Assembly: GCA_903939005.1 (NCBI GenBank) | Contig: CAJAFH010000187.1 | Span: 1 to 6,318 of the forward strand | DNA: 6,318 nt | Direction: 5' to 3' | DNA from: an uncultured Actinomycetes bacterium | Lineage (GTDB): Bacteria > Actinomycetota > Actinomycetes > Nanopelagicales > Nanopelagicaceae | In this document: positions 1 through 5,458 of the stretch, one piece after another | How positions within the stretch are numbered: the first letter of the stretch is position 1 | How the letters are laid out: the number at the start of each line of letters is the position of its first letter | The notes under the pieces: generated by a model | What the model was told of the DNA's origin: nothing | What the model saw: the letters and a program-made list of their open reading frames with translations, nothing else | The model's database searches: none | Program-made: the position numbers and the translations under genes

Positions 1-34
1 GAATTCGATCGTTGATACGTGGGTCAGTTGTGAT
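1..34 (-). CDS. infC: Translation initiation factor IF-3, N-terminal fragment (cut by left edge)
   Basis: Reading the minus strand from base 34 to base 1 gives ITTDPRINDRI. This matches the conserved N-terminal start of actinobacterial IF-3 (family pattern S/T-T-E/D-P-R-I-N-D-R-I, usually followed by RVPEVRLVG). IF-3 binds the 30S subunit, prevents premature 50S joining and checks the start codon. The chosen start is AUC at 34-32. A strong Shine-Dalgarno AGAGGAG (46-40) lies 5 bases before it, and infC in other bacteria is known for non-AUG starts (AUU in E. coli). The frame stays open upstream to a UGA near 116-114 and contains a UUG at 89-87, which would add 18 residues with no family match. 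Only 11 codons are in the window. infC is normally followed by rpmI and rplT, which would lie to the left. Identity rests on a short but very characteristic motif. Confidence 0.85.
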   Translation of the reverse strand, partial: MTTDPRINDRI

Positions 35-223
35 ATTTGCTCCTCTTATTCGGTTTGCTGGTACTTCGCGCTCAGTAACCGCGCCATGCAAAATAAGCAA
101 CCGCCAAGGAGCTCAATTTCAGTTGAAATAACTTCAACTAATTCGAACTTCGACATACCAGGAATCTAAAAGATTCTTAGGTGGGAGCGGTAACTCCTCT
201 TGCAGTAGCGAACTACTGGTCTG
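35..223 (-). promoter_or_regulatory. Candidate structured 5' leader of infC
   Basis: This stretch between fabI and infC has no convincing gene but is rich in RNA structure when read on the minus strand. Hairpin H1 (218-203) is CAGTAG, loop TTCG, CTACTG, a perfect 6-bp stem. H2 (197-184) is GGAG, loop TTACCG, CTCC. H3 (182-157) has an 11-pair stem with one bulged A and one G-U pair around a 3-base loop. H4 (84-68) is a GCGC/GCGC stem. An outer CCTC (near 226-223) can pair with GAGG at 199-196 to enclose H1. CTCCTT at 111-106 can pair with the infC Shine-Dalgarno, enclosing H4. L20-responsive leaders upstream of infC are known in Firmicutes, and L20 represses this operon in E. coli. Whether this RNA binds L20, IF-3 or something else cannot be read from the sequence. 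The 5' boundary is a guess from the promoter candidate at 230-258. Confidence 0.5.
40..46 (-). promoter_or_regulatory. Shine-Dalgarno of infC, deciding an AUC start
   Basis: AGAGGAG on the minus strand ends 5 bases before the AUC codon at 34-32. It is the strongest ribosome binding site in the window and is the main reason for preferring AUC over the upstream in-frame UUG. The UAA at 48-46 of a 36-codon upstream reading frame touches its first base. Confidence 0.75.
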
Positions 224-229
224 AGGCAA

Positions 230-258
230 AGGGTACTAGAGGGTTGGGCAAAGGCGAA
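230..258 (-). promoter_or_regulatory. Possible infC promoter
   Basis: On the minus strand TACCCT (235-230) fits the TANNNT form of a -10 box. It is preceded after 17 bases by TTCGCC (258-253), a poor -35 match. A start about 7 bases downstream would place the transcript 5' end near 223, just before hairpin H1. This agrees with the leader model, but the -35 is weak and read-through from fabG-fabI is an alternative. Confidence 0.25.
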
Positions 259-290
259 ATTGAGCCTAGTTCAGCGCTAGTAGGCCTTAC

Positions 291-1055
291 CTAGCCCATG
301 GCATGGACGCCACCGTCGACGTGAATGATCTCGCCGGTGGTTTTTGGGAACCAATCAGATAACAGAGCGACGACTGCTTGAGCAGCGGGCACTGGGTCAG
401 ATACATCCCAAGCTAATGGTGAACGAGAGTTCCAAACTTCTTCAAAATCTGAAAATCCTGGAATTGATTTAGCGGCCATAGTTTTAATGGGACCGGCAGC
501 AACTAAATTTACGCGAATATTTTCAGCTCCAAGATCACGAGCTAAATAACGAGAAGTAGATTCGAGTGCTGCTTTGGCAACGCCCATCCAGTCATATTTT
601 GGCCAAGCGACAGTGGCATCAAAATCAAGCCCCACTATCGATGCGCCGCCATTAAAGAGTGGCTTGGTTGCCATTGCTAAAGATTTAAATGAGTAGGCCG
701 AAACTTGCATCGCAGTTGCGACATCAGCCCACTCGGTATTTAAGAAATTACCACCCAGTGCTGCCTCTGGGGCGAAACCAATTGAGTGCACTACCCCGTC
801 GAGACCATCGACATGTTCGCGCACCCGAGATTCAAGCGCCGCTAAGTCGCCATCATTTGTTACATCGAGTTCAATAACTGGAGCAGGTTGCGGCAGGCGG
901 CCTGCAATACGTGTAGTCAATGACATTACTCGACCATAAGAAGACAAGATCACGGTTGCGCCTTCTTCTTGTGCTAAACGCGCAATATGAAATGCAATCG
1001 AAGCGTCGGTTAAAACGCCAGTTACCAATATTTTCTTGCCGGCCAGAATTCCCAT
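291..1055 (-). CDS. fabI: Enoyl-[acyl-carrier-protein] reductase (NADH), InhA type
   Basis: This 254-residue protein carries out the last step of each fatty acid elongation cycle, reducing enoyl-ACP with NADH in the cytoplasm. It is an SDR-fold enzyme of the FabI/InhA branch. The glycine-poor nucleotide motif GVLTDASIAFHIA is at 13-25 and the VVHSIGF segment at 88-94. The block DFDATVAWPKYDWMGVAK (144-161) is nearly the InhA signature, with catalytic Tyr154 and Lys161 (Y-x6-K spacing). NLVAAGPI follows at 183-190 and the HVDGG end at 245-249. The length is close to InhA (269 aa) and E. coli FabI (262 aa). The ATG lies 2 bases after the fabG stop, so the two genes are almost certainly co-transcribed and probably translationally coupled. 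With no sign of mycolate genes here, a role in ordinary membrane fatty acid synthesis is the simplest reading. The symbol inhA is also used for this branch. Confidence 0.95.
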   Translation of the reverse strand: MGILAGKKILVTGVLTDASIAFHIARLAQEEGATVILSSYGRVMSLTTRIAGRLPQPAPVIELDVTNDGDLAALESRVREHVDGLDGVVHSIGFAPEAALGGNFLNTEWADVATAMQVSAYSFKSLAMATKPLFNGGASIVGLDFDATVAWPKYDWMGVAKAALESTSRYLARDLGAENIRVNLVAAGPIKTMAAKSIPGFSDFEEVWNSRSPLAWDVSDPVPAAQAVVALLSDWFPKTTGEIIHVDGGVHAMG

Positions 1056-1057
1056 TG

Positions 1058-1762
1058 CTAGTGACCCATTCCTAATCCGCCATCAACTGGAATTACTGCA
1101 CCAGTTATATAGCTTGCTTGTGGTGATGCTAAGAAAGTAACCACATCGGCTATTTCTTCAGCTGAACAAAAACGTTGAAGTGGTACTGACTTAGCGATTT
1201 CATCACGACGTTTTTCATCGAGGGTGGCAGTCATATCAGTCTCTACGAAACCGGGAGCCACCACATTTGAAGTAATGCCACGGCTTCCTAATTCGCGGGC
1301 AAAAGAGCGAGCCATTCCGACTAGACCAGCTTTGCTCGCTGAGTAATTAACTTGTCCGGCTGAACCAGAAAGTCCAACAACCGAACCAATAAAAATTAGG
1401 CGACCTCGTTTTAATTTCAATAACCCTTTTGTTGCTCGTCGGGCAGTACGAAATGCGCCAGTTAGATTGGCATCAATAATATTTTCAAAATCTTCATCAC
1501 TCATTCGCATCGATAGCGTGTCTTTAGTGACGCCTGCGTTGCACACCACAATCTCTGGTACACCCCAAGTTTGCTCAATTAAGTCAAACCCAGCATCTAC
1601 GCTTTCGGTTGATGTGACATCCATCTGCACCGATTTATATTCAGTAGGCGCTGCCCCAGATCGGTAGGTGACGATTACCGTATAGCCGGCCGCCGTTAGA
1701 GATTTAGCGATTGCCGAACCTATGCCGCGATTGCCGCCAGTTACCAATGCGATTGCGCTCAT
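1058..1762 (-). CDS. fabG: 3-oxoacyl-[acyl-carrier-protein] reductase
   Basis: A 234-residue classical short-chain dehydrogenase that reduces 3-oxoacyl-ACP with NADPH, the first reduction of the fatty acid elongation cycle. From Met at 1762, the cofactor motif TGGNRGIG is at 8-15, NAG at 75-77, the structural Asn at 99, and the Ser127, Tyr140, Lys144 catalytic set (YSASK). PG at the NVVAPGF segment and the terminal VDGGLGMGH are typical of FabG. The adjacent enoyl reductase makes FabG the best assignment among SDR enzymes. A TTG at 1771 would add three residues (M-P-T). I prefer the ATG at 1762 because it gives the usual FabG beginning (M-S-x-I-A-L-V-T-G-G) and because a TAACCT box at 1776-1771 overlaps the TTG and would place the transcript start just before the ATG. 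It is transcribed divergently from the DUF3099 gene across a gap of only about 59 bases. Confidence 0.93.
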   Translation of the reverse strand: MSAIALVTGGNRGIGSAIAKSLTAAGYTVIVTYRSGAAPTEYKSVQMDVTSTESVDAGFDLIEQTWGVPEIVVCNAGVTKDTLSMRMSDEDFENIIDANLTGAFRTARRATKGLLKLKRGRLIFIGSVVGLSGSAGQVNYSASKAGLVGMARSFARELGSRGITSNVVAPGFVETDMTATLDEKRRDEIAKSVPLQRFCSAEEIADVVTFLASPQASYITGAVIPVDGGLGMGH

Positions 1763-1770
1763 AGTCGGCA

Positions 1771-1776
1771 AGGTTA
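1771..1776 (-). promoter_or_regulatory. Possible -10 box of the fabG-fabI operon
   Basis: TAACCT on the minus strand fits TANNNT and lies 8 bases before the ATG at 1762, so the transcript would have almost no leader. No good Shine-Dalgarno precedes that ATG. The -35 region (TTAGGT near 1800-1795) is weak. This is inference from spacing only. Confidence 0.28.
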
Positions 1777-1809
1777 CTCGTTACTTCTGCGTAAACCTAA
1801 GAACACATC

Positions 1810-1821
1810 TACTCTAGGCAC
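1810..1821 (+). promoter_or_regulatory. Candidate leaderless promoter (-10) of the DUF3099 gene
   Basis: TACTCT (1810-1815) fits the TANNNT -10 form and is followed by exactly 6 bases and then the ATG at 1822, so transcription would begin at or next to the start codon. No Shine-Dalgarno is present. Leaderless mRNAs with this geometry are common in Actinobacteria. The same spacing recurs before SURF1. Confidence 0.42.
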
Positions 1822-2088
1822 ATGGCTGATGAAGTTTATGACGTAACCAACGCCCAACCTGGTTTGAGCGGTGATCAAGGGGCTCGCCAGAAAAGATATT
1901 TCATCTCAATGATGGTCCGTACTGCTTGTTTTATCCTTACTGTAATCACGCCAAGTCCATATCGTTGGTTCTTCCTAGCTGGCGCAATTGGATTGCCATA
2001 CATTGCCGTAGTAATCGCAAATGCTGGACGCGAAACTATGGCTCCTGGTAGATCTGTGATCAAAGAGAAGCGCCGCTCGATTTCTTAA
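1822..2088 (+). CDS. DUF3099 family small membrane protein
   Basis: This 88-residue protein has an N-terminal soluble stretch (1-25), two predicted membrane segments (about 29-46 and 48-67) joined by a very short turn around SPYRW, and a basic C-terminal tail ending KEKRRS. The pattern [13 protein letters not shown] followed by [12 protein letters not shown] (58-69) matches what I know of DUF3099, an actinobacterial family of unknown function. Both ends are predicted to face the cytoplasm given the basic flanks. An in-frame TAA at 1798 and the absence of other start codons make the ATG at 1822 the only reasonable start. It lies 26 bases upstream of SURF1 on the same strand. As I recall, DUF3099 next to fabG-fabI and SURF1 also occurs in other Actinobacteria, so the arrangement seems conserved, but no function follows from that. 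Confidence 0.85.
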   Translation: MADEVYDVTNAQPGLSGDQGARQKRYFISMMVRTACFILTVITPSPYRWFFLAGAIGLPYIAVVIANAGRETMAPGRSVIKEKRRSIS

Positions 2089-2102
2089 GCTCGAACTACG
2101 AT

Positions 2103-2114
2103 TAGAATGTAGTT
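2103..2114 (+). promoter_or_regulatory. Candidate leaderless promoter (-10) of the SURF1 gene
   Basis: TAGAAT (2103-2108) is a good -10 hexamer followed by exactly 6 bases and the ATG at 2115. Its first three bases (TAG) are also the in-frame stop just upstream of the gene. There is no Shine-Dalgarno. The -35 region near 2080-2086 is poor. This suggests that SURF1 can be transcribed on its own as a leaderless mRNA, besides any read-through from the DUF3099 gene. Confidence 0.45.
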
Positions 2115-2807
2115 ATGCGCGCTCGCGAAAAATTCGTTTTTCTTAAGACAATTGTGGCGCTTGCACTTATCTGTCTTTGCTTAATTGCGGCGCAATGGCA
2201 ATATAGCCGTGGCATCGACCGACACGCACGTAACTCCATGATTGAAGCCAATATTGCAGCACCGATTATTTCACTGACTTCGGCAGCTAGCGATTTGGTG
2301 AAGAATGAATGGCGCACATTCAGCACGGCTGGCTCTTTTGATGCGAGCCAAACTATTTTGCTACGGAACAGATATTTCGAAGGTAAGTATGGTTTTGAAT
2401 TTCTTACCTTATTTACTAGTTCAAATGGCGAAAAATTCTGGGTTGACCGTGGTTGGATCGTTGCTGGTAAAGATGCTTTAACAGCGCCTATCATTCCTAA
2501 CACACCGGCTGGCACAGTTGAGATTACCGGCCGACTGCGCCTCGATACCTCACTACCTCGTGGCTCATTCTTCGCACTACCGGCAAGTGGAAGCGGTTTG
2601 ATTAGTAAGTGGAATGCGCAAAACGAAGTTGTGACCGAAGGTTTCTATCTCGACTTACTAAATGGATCAACAACAGATCTAACGCCAAATGTTGCCGCGC
2701 AATTACCTGAACTTAGTGATGGTCCACATATGGCATATGCCCTGCAGTGGGTTTTCTTTGCTGGACTAGTTGGTTACGGAAGAATCTTGATCCGTAGAGC
2801 CAGATAA
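2115..2807 (+). CDS. SURF1 family cytochrome oxidase assembly protein
   Basis: SURF1 proteins help assemble the heme a site of aa3-type cytochrome c oxidase in the cytoplasmic membrane. This 230-residue protein has the family layout: a membrane helix near the N-terminus (about 9-26) followed at once by AAQWQYSRG (25-33), a large external domain with FWVDRGWI (108-115) and a TGRLR strand (138-142), then GPHMAYALQWVFFA (203-216) leading into the second helix and an RRAR end. His205 lies where the family has a conserved histidine that has been implicated in heme a binding in Paracoccus SURF1. The in-frame TAG at 2103 makes the ATG at 2115 the only plausible start. The last 42 bases overlap the 3' end of the ABC transporter gene on the other strand. 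The oxidase genes themselves are not in this window. Confidence 0.9.
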   Translation: MRAREKFVFLKTIVALALICLCLIAAQWQYSRGIDRHARNSMIEANIAAPIISLTSAASDLVKNEWRTFSTAGSFDASQTILLRNRYFEGKYGFEFLTLFTSSNGEKFWVDRGWIVAGKDALTAPIIPNTPAGTVEITGRLRLDTSLPRGSFFALPASGSGLISKWNAQNEVVTEGFYLDLLNGSTTDLTPNVAAQLPELSDGPHMAYALQWVFFAGLVGYGRILIRRAR

Positions 2808-4658
2808 ATCTTGACGATTGTAAAGTTCAGCATATAAACCATTTTTTGCGACTAATTCATCGTGGGTTCCACGTTCAACAATGATGCCTTTTTCGAGGAC
2901 CAAAATCTGATCCGCATCACGCACAGTGCTCAGTCGGTGCGCAATTACCAAACTAGTTCGCCCTTTTAAAGCAGCGCTTAGGGCTGCATGCACAAGTGCT
3001 TCATTCTCTGAATCCAAGTGAGCTGTTGCCTCATCAAGAATTACCACCTGTGGTGATTTCAAAAGTAGTCGAGCGATTGCCAGACGCTGTTTTTCACCAC
3101 CAGATAAACGATGCCCGCGCTCTCCTACCATTGTGTCAAAGCCATTTGGTAGCGAAGAAACTAGCGGCCATATTTGTGCCGCTTCACAAGCTGCCTGCAT
3201 TTCAGCTTCAGTTGCACCCGGTTTTGCGTAACGTAAATTCTCACCGATCGTGTCATGGAAAAGATGTGCATCTTGCATTACCACGCCGATGTTCTCGCGT
3301 AATGACTTCATAGTCAGTTCACGAATATCGACTCCACCAACTTCAATTGATCCGGCCGTTACATCGTAAAGACGCGGAACCAGCGCACTAATCGTGGTCT
3401 TGCCCGCACCAGATGGACCAACTAGCGCCGTCATGGTTCCTGGCTTGGCTGTGAAAGTTAGTCCATTTAGAACAACACCACTTTCGACAGTTTCAGGTTT
3501 TGCTATTGATTCAAGGGATGAAAGCGAAATTTCTTCGGCCTTGGGATAAGCAAATGAGACGCTCTTGAATTCAACTGCAAAATCTTTGCCGACTAAATCT
3601 TTAGCGCTCGGGCGATCTTGCACCATGGGTGCTAAATCCAAAACTTCAAAGATTCGCTCGAACGAAACCAGTGCTGTCATAACATCAATGCGCACATTAG
3701 ATAGCGCAGTAAGTGGCCCGTAAAGGCGAGCTAACAACGCTGTGATAGCTAGCAAGGTGCCGACAGTTACTGCGCCATTGATAGCAAGGTGGCCACCAAT
3801 TCCATAAGCAATTGCAGTCGCAACGGCAGCAATGCTGGTTAGCGCGATAAAGAAAATTCGGTTTAGGAGCGCTATCTCAATGCCGATATCTGCAACTTTA
3901 CGTGCTCGGGATCGAAAATAACTTTTCTCGTCACTCTGTCGGCCATAAAGAGCGACCAACATGGCACCAGACACATTAAAACGCTCGGTCATTGTTGAAG
4001 ACATTTCGGCATTCAAACCAAAAGACTCACGAGTCAAGGATTGCAATTTCTTTCCGACCCACTTTGTCGGAACCAGAAATAGTGGCAAAAGCAAGAGCGA
4101 AACAATGGTGATCTGCCAAGAGAGAACCAGCATCGTTCCAACTACCAGAACCAAACTAACCGAGTTGCTAACAACACCTGAAAGTGTCGCGGTAAAGGCT
4201 TGCTGTGCGCCAATTACATCGGAGTTGATTCGAGAGATCAATGCACCAGTTTGAGTGCGAGTAAAGAAAGCAACTGATTGTCGCTGAACATGTTCGAAAA
4301 CTTGTGAGCGCAGGTCATAAATAAGACCTTCGCCAATTCGAGCTGAGAACCAGCGCCCAACAATGCTGATCAGAGCATCAAAGATAGCTATGAAAGCAAC
4401 AGCCAAAGCTAATTTAGTAACGAGGGCGCCATCTTTAGGAATTACGCCCTTATCAATTAATTCACGTAGCAATAGCGGCGAAGTAACTATTAACAGCGCC
4501 TCAATAACAACGGTAATTAAGAATATTGTTATGTGCTTTTTATAGGGCTTCGCAAAGGAGGCAATTCGTTTTACGGTACCTGGCTTTAGCTTTTGATTCT
4601 TTACTGAAGGATCTGCGGTCATGGACCGAAAGGTCATCCAGACTGCGTGGTTAGACAT
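2766..4658 (-). CDS. ABC exporter, fused membrane and ATPase domains (half-transporter)
   Basis: This 630-residue protein is a type I (MsbA/MDR-like) ABC half-transporter that should dimerise to export a substrate I cannot name. The membrane domain spans about 40-320, with six segments near 42-62, 84-102, 160-180, 182-200, 266-288 and 298-315. The ATPase domain (about 362-608) is complete: Walker A GPSGAGKTT (414-422), Q-loop Gln462, signature LSGGE (518-522), Walker B VVILDEA with Asp542 and catalytic Glu543, D-loop near 547-550, and switch His574. A serine- and glutamate-rich insertion at about 374-394 interrupts the start of the ATPase domain. The ATG is 3 bases after the sufT stop, suggesting coupling to the suf operon. 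Met8 and Met13 are alternative starts and none has a clear Shine-Dalgarno. Its 3' end overlaps SURF1 by 42 bases on the opposite strand. Confidence 0.92.
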   Translation of the reverse strand: MSNHAVWMTFRSMTADPSVKNQKLKPGTVKRIASFAKPYKKHITIFLITVVIEALLIVTSPLLLRELIDKGVIPKDGALVTKLALAVAFIAIFDALISIVGRWFSARIGEGLIYDLRSQVFEHVQRQSVAFFTRTQTGALISRINSDVIGAQQAFTATLSGVVSNSVSLVLVVGTMLVLSWQITIVSLLLLPLFLVPTKWVGKKLQSLTRESFGLNAEMSSTMTERFNVSGAMLVALYGRQSDEKSYFRSRARKVADIGIEIALLNRIFFIALTSIAAVATAIAYGIGGHLAINGAVTVGTLLAITALLARLYGPLTALSNVRIDVMTALVSFERIFEVLDLAPMVQDRPSAKDLVGKDFAVEFKSVSFAYPKAEEISLSSLESIAKPETVESGVVLNGLTFTAKPGTMTALVGPSGAGKTTISALVPRLYDVTAGSIEVGGVDIRELTMKSLRENIGVVMQDAHLFHDTIGENLRYAKPGATEAEMQAACEAAQIWPLVSSLPNGFDTMVGERGHRLSGGEKQRLAIARLLLKSPQVVILDEATAHLDSENEALVHAALSAALKGRTSLVIAHRLSTVRDADQILVLEKGIIVERGTHDELVAKNGLYAELYNRQDLSGSTDQDSSVTN

Positions 4659-4661
4659 TTA

Positions 4662-4973
4662 TCAAACCGTGAAGCCGAGAGCGCGCAGCTGATCTCTTCC
4701 GTCATCAGAAATCTTATCTGGACCCCAAGGTGGCATCCAGACCCAATTTATTTTTACATCGCTAGTTAGCGGAGCTAGCGCTTGGCGAGTCTGATCTTCA
4801 ATTACATCTTGAAGTGGGCAGGCCGCTGAAGTAAGAGTCATATTCAAAATCGCGATGTTGTTTTCATCAACCATGACATCGTAAATTAAACCTAAATCGA
4901 CCACATTGATTCCGAGCTCGGGATCAACTACATCCTTCATCGCCTCGGTTACATCATCAATCGCTGCTGTCAT
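4662..4973 (-). CDS. sufT: SufT-like DUF59 (MIP18 family) iron-sulfur assembly factor
   Basis: A 103-residue protein of the DUF59/MIP18 family, which helps mature or deliver iron-sulfur clusters to target proteins in the cytoplasm. Visible hallmarks are DPELGINVVDLGLIYDV (17-33), the strand MTLTSAACPL (45-54) with the family's reactive Cys52, and WMPPWGPDKISDDGRDQLRALGF (in two parts, 78-90 and 91-100), which closes the domain. The length is that of a stand-alone domain. AGGGGAC just upstream, 6 bases from the ATG, is a good Shine-Dalgarno and supports the start. It lies 44 bases after sufU and 3 bases before the ABC gene. The position directly downstream of sufS-sufU is the usual actinobacterial place for this gene. 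PaaD-like ring-hydroxylation proteins share the fold, but no paa genes are present, so SufT is the better name. Confidence 0.9.
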   Translation of the reverse strand: MTAAIDDVTEAMKDVVDPELGINVVDLGLIYDVMVDENNIAILNMTLTSAACPLQDVIEDQTRQALAPLTSDVKINWVWMPPWGPDKISDDGRDQLRALGFTV

Positions 4974-5017
4974 GGCATGTCCCCTATTTTTCTTGATTGA
5001 ACTAGTCGGAAGTCTAT

Positions 5018-5458
5018 CTATAACTTGGCTTGAGCTTGTACAACTGCATCTTTATAGGCCATCCAGCCCAGTAACGCGCACTTAATTCGAGCCGGAAACT
5101 TAGAAACACCAGCCATCGCAACGGCATCTTCAAGAATCGCATCGTCGCCCACCATGGTGCCCTTGCTCTGCATTAACTCAGTGAAGTTATTCAAAACAAG
5201 ATCTGCTTCAGCAATGCTTTTGCCTAACAATAAATCACTCAAGATAGAAACACTTGCTTGCGAAATTGAACAACCAACGCCATCCCAGGTAATTGCGGCG
5301 ACTTTATCTGCATCGAGAGAAATATTAAGAGTTATCTCATCGCCACAGCTGGGATTTACATGGTGCACCTGAGCATCGTAAGTAGCGGCTAAACCTTTGT
5401 GCTGTGGACGCTTGTAATGATCAAGGATTACTTCTTGATAGAGGCTATCTAATTGCAT
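5018..5458 (-). CDS. sufU: SufU, zinc-dependent sulfurtransferase partner of SufS
   Basis: This 146-residue protein of the SufU branch of the IscU/NifU-like family accepts persulfide sulfur from SufS and passes it into SUF cluster assembly. It has the three conserved cysteines and the aspartate that bind zinc in SufU: Cys38 and Asp40 in NPSCGDE, Cys63 in GVGCSIS, and Cys127 in RIKCALLGW. The insertion between the second and third cysteines (about 75-115) is typical of SufU and distinguishes it from scaffold IscU. The start begins LYQEVILDHYKRPQH, a classic N-terminus. The ATG overlaps the sufS stop by one base (TAATG), so the two are translationally coupled, which suits a fixed enzyme-acceptor pair. 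The stop is 44 bases before the sufT start. Confidence 0.95.
   Translation of the reverse strand: MQLDSLYQEVILDHYKRPQHKGLAATYDAQVHHVNPSCGDEITLNISLDADKVAAITWDGVGCSISQASVSILSDLLLGKSIAEADLVLNNFTELMQSKGTMVGDDAILEDAVAMAGVSKFPARIKCALLGWMAYKDAVVQAQAKL

Noticed and set aside
46..156. The upstream frame as a degraded C-terminus of an arginine deiminase-like (amidinotransferase) protein, because of a G-G-x-x-x-C-M pattern
   Set aside because: The similarity is a handful of residues, no matching sequence precedes it in any frame, and finding infC immediately downstream makes an infC leader the simpler explanation.
2..169. Open plus-strand frame from the left edge to a TAA at 167-169
   Set aside because: The translation has no recognisable motif or domain, and the opposite strand carries infC and its leader, which explain the region better.
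264..286. tRNA-like D-arm (AGTTCAG with flanking complementary bases)
   Set aside because: There is no anticodon arm, T-arm or acceptor stem at the needed distances, and part of the match lies beside the fabI stop.
246..297. Rho-independent terminator of fabI (GGGC/GCCC and AAGGC/GCCTT pairing)
   Set aside because: The pairing is interrupted, it includes the fabI stop codon, and no U-tract follows on the minus strand.
1058..1771. TTG at 1771 as the fabG start
   Set aside because: It adds only three residues with no ribosome site and overlaps a candidate -10 box; the ATG at 1762 gives the usual FabG beginning.
2102..2515. A 137-codon minus-strand frame opposite SURF1, plus similar plus-strand frames at 2996-3313 and 3961-4254 opposite the ABC gene
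   Set aside because: They are antisense to well-supported genes, have no family motifs, and look like shadow frames.
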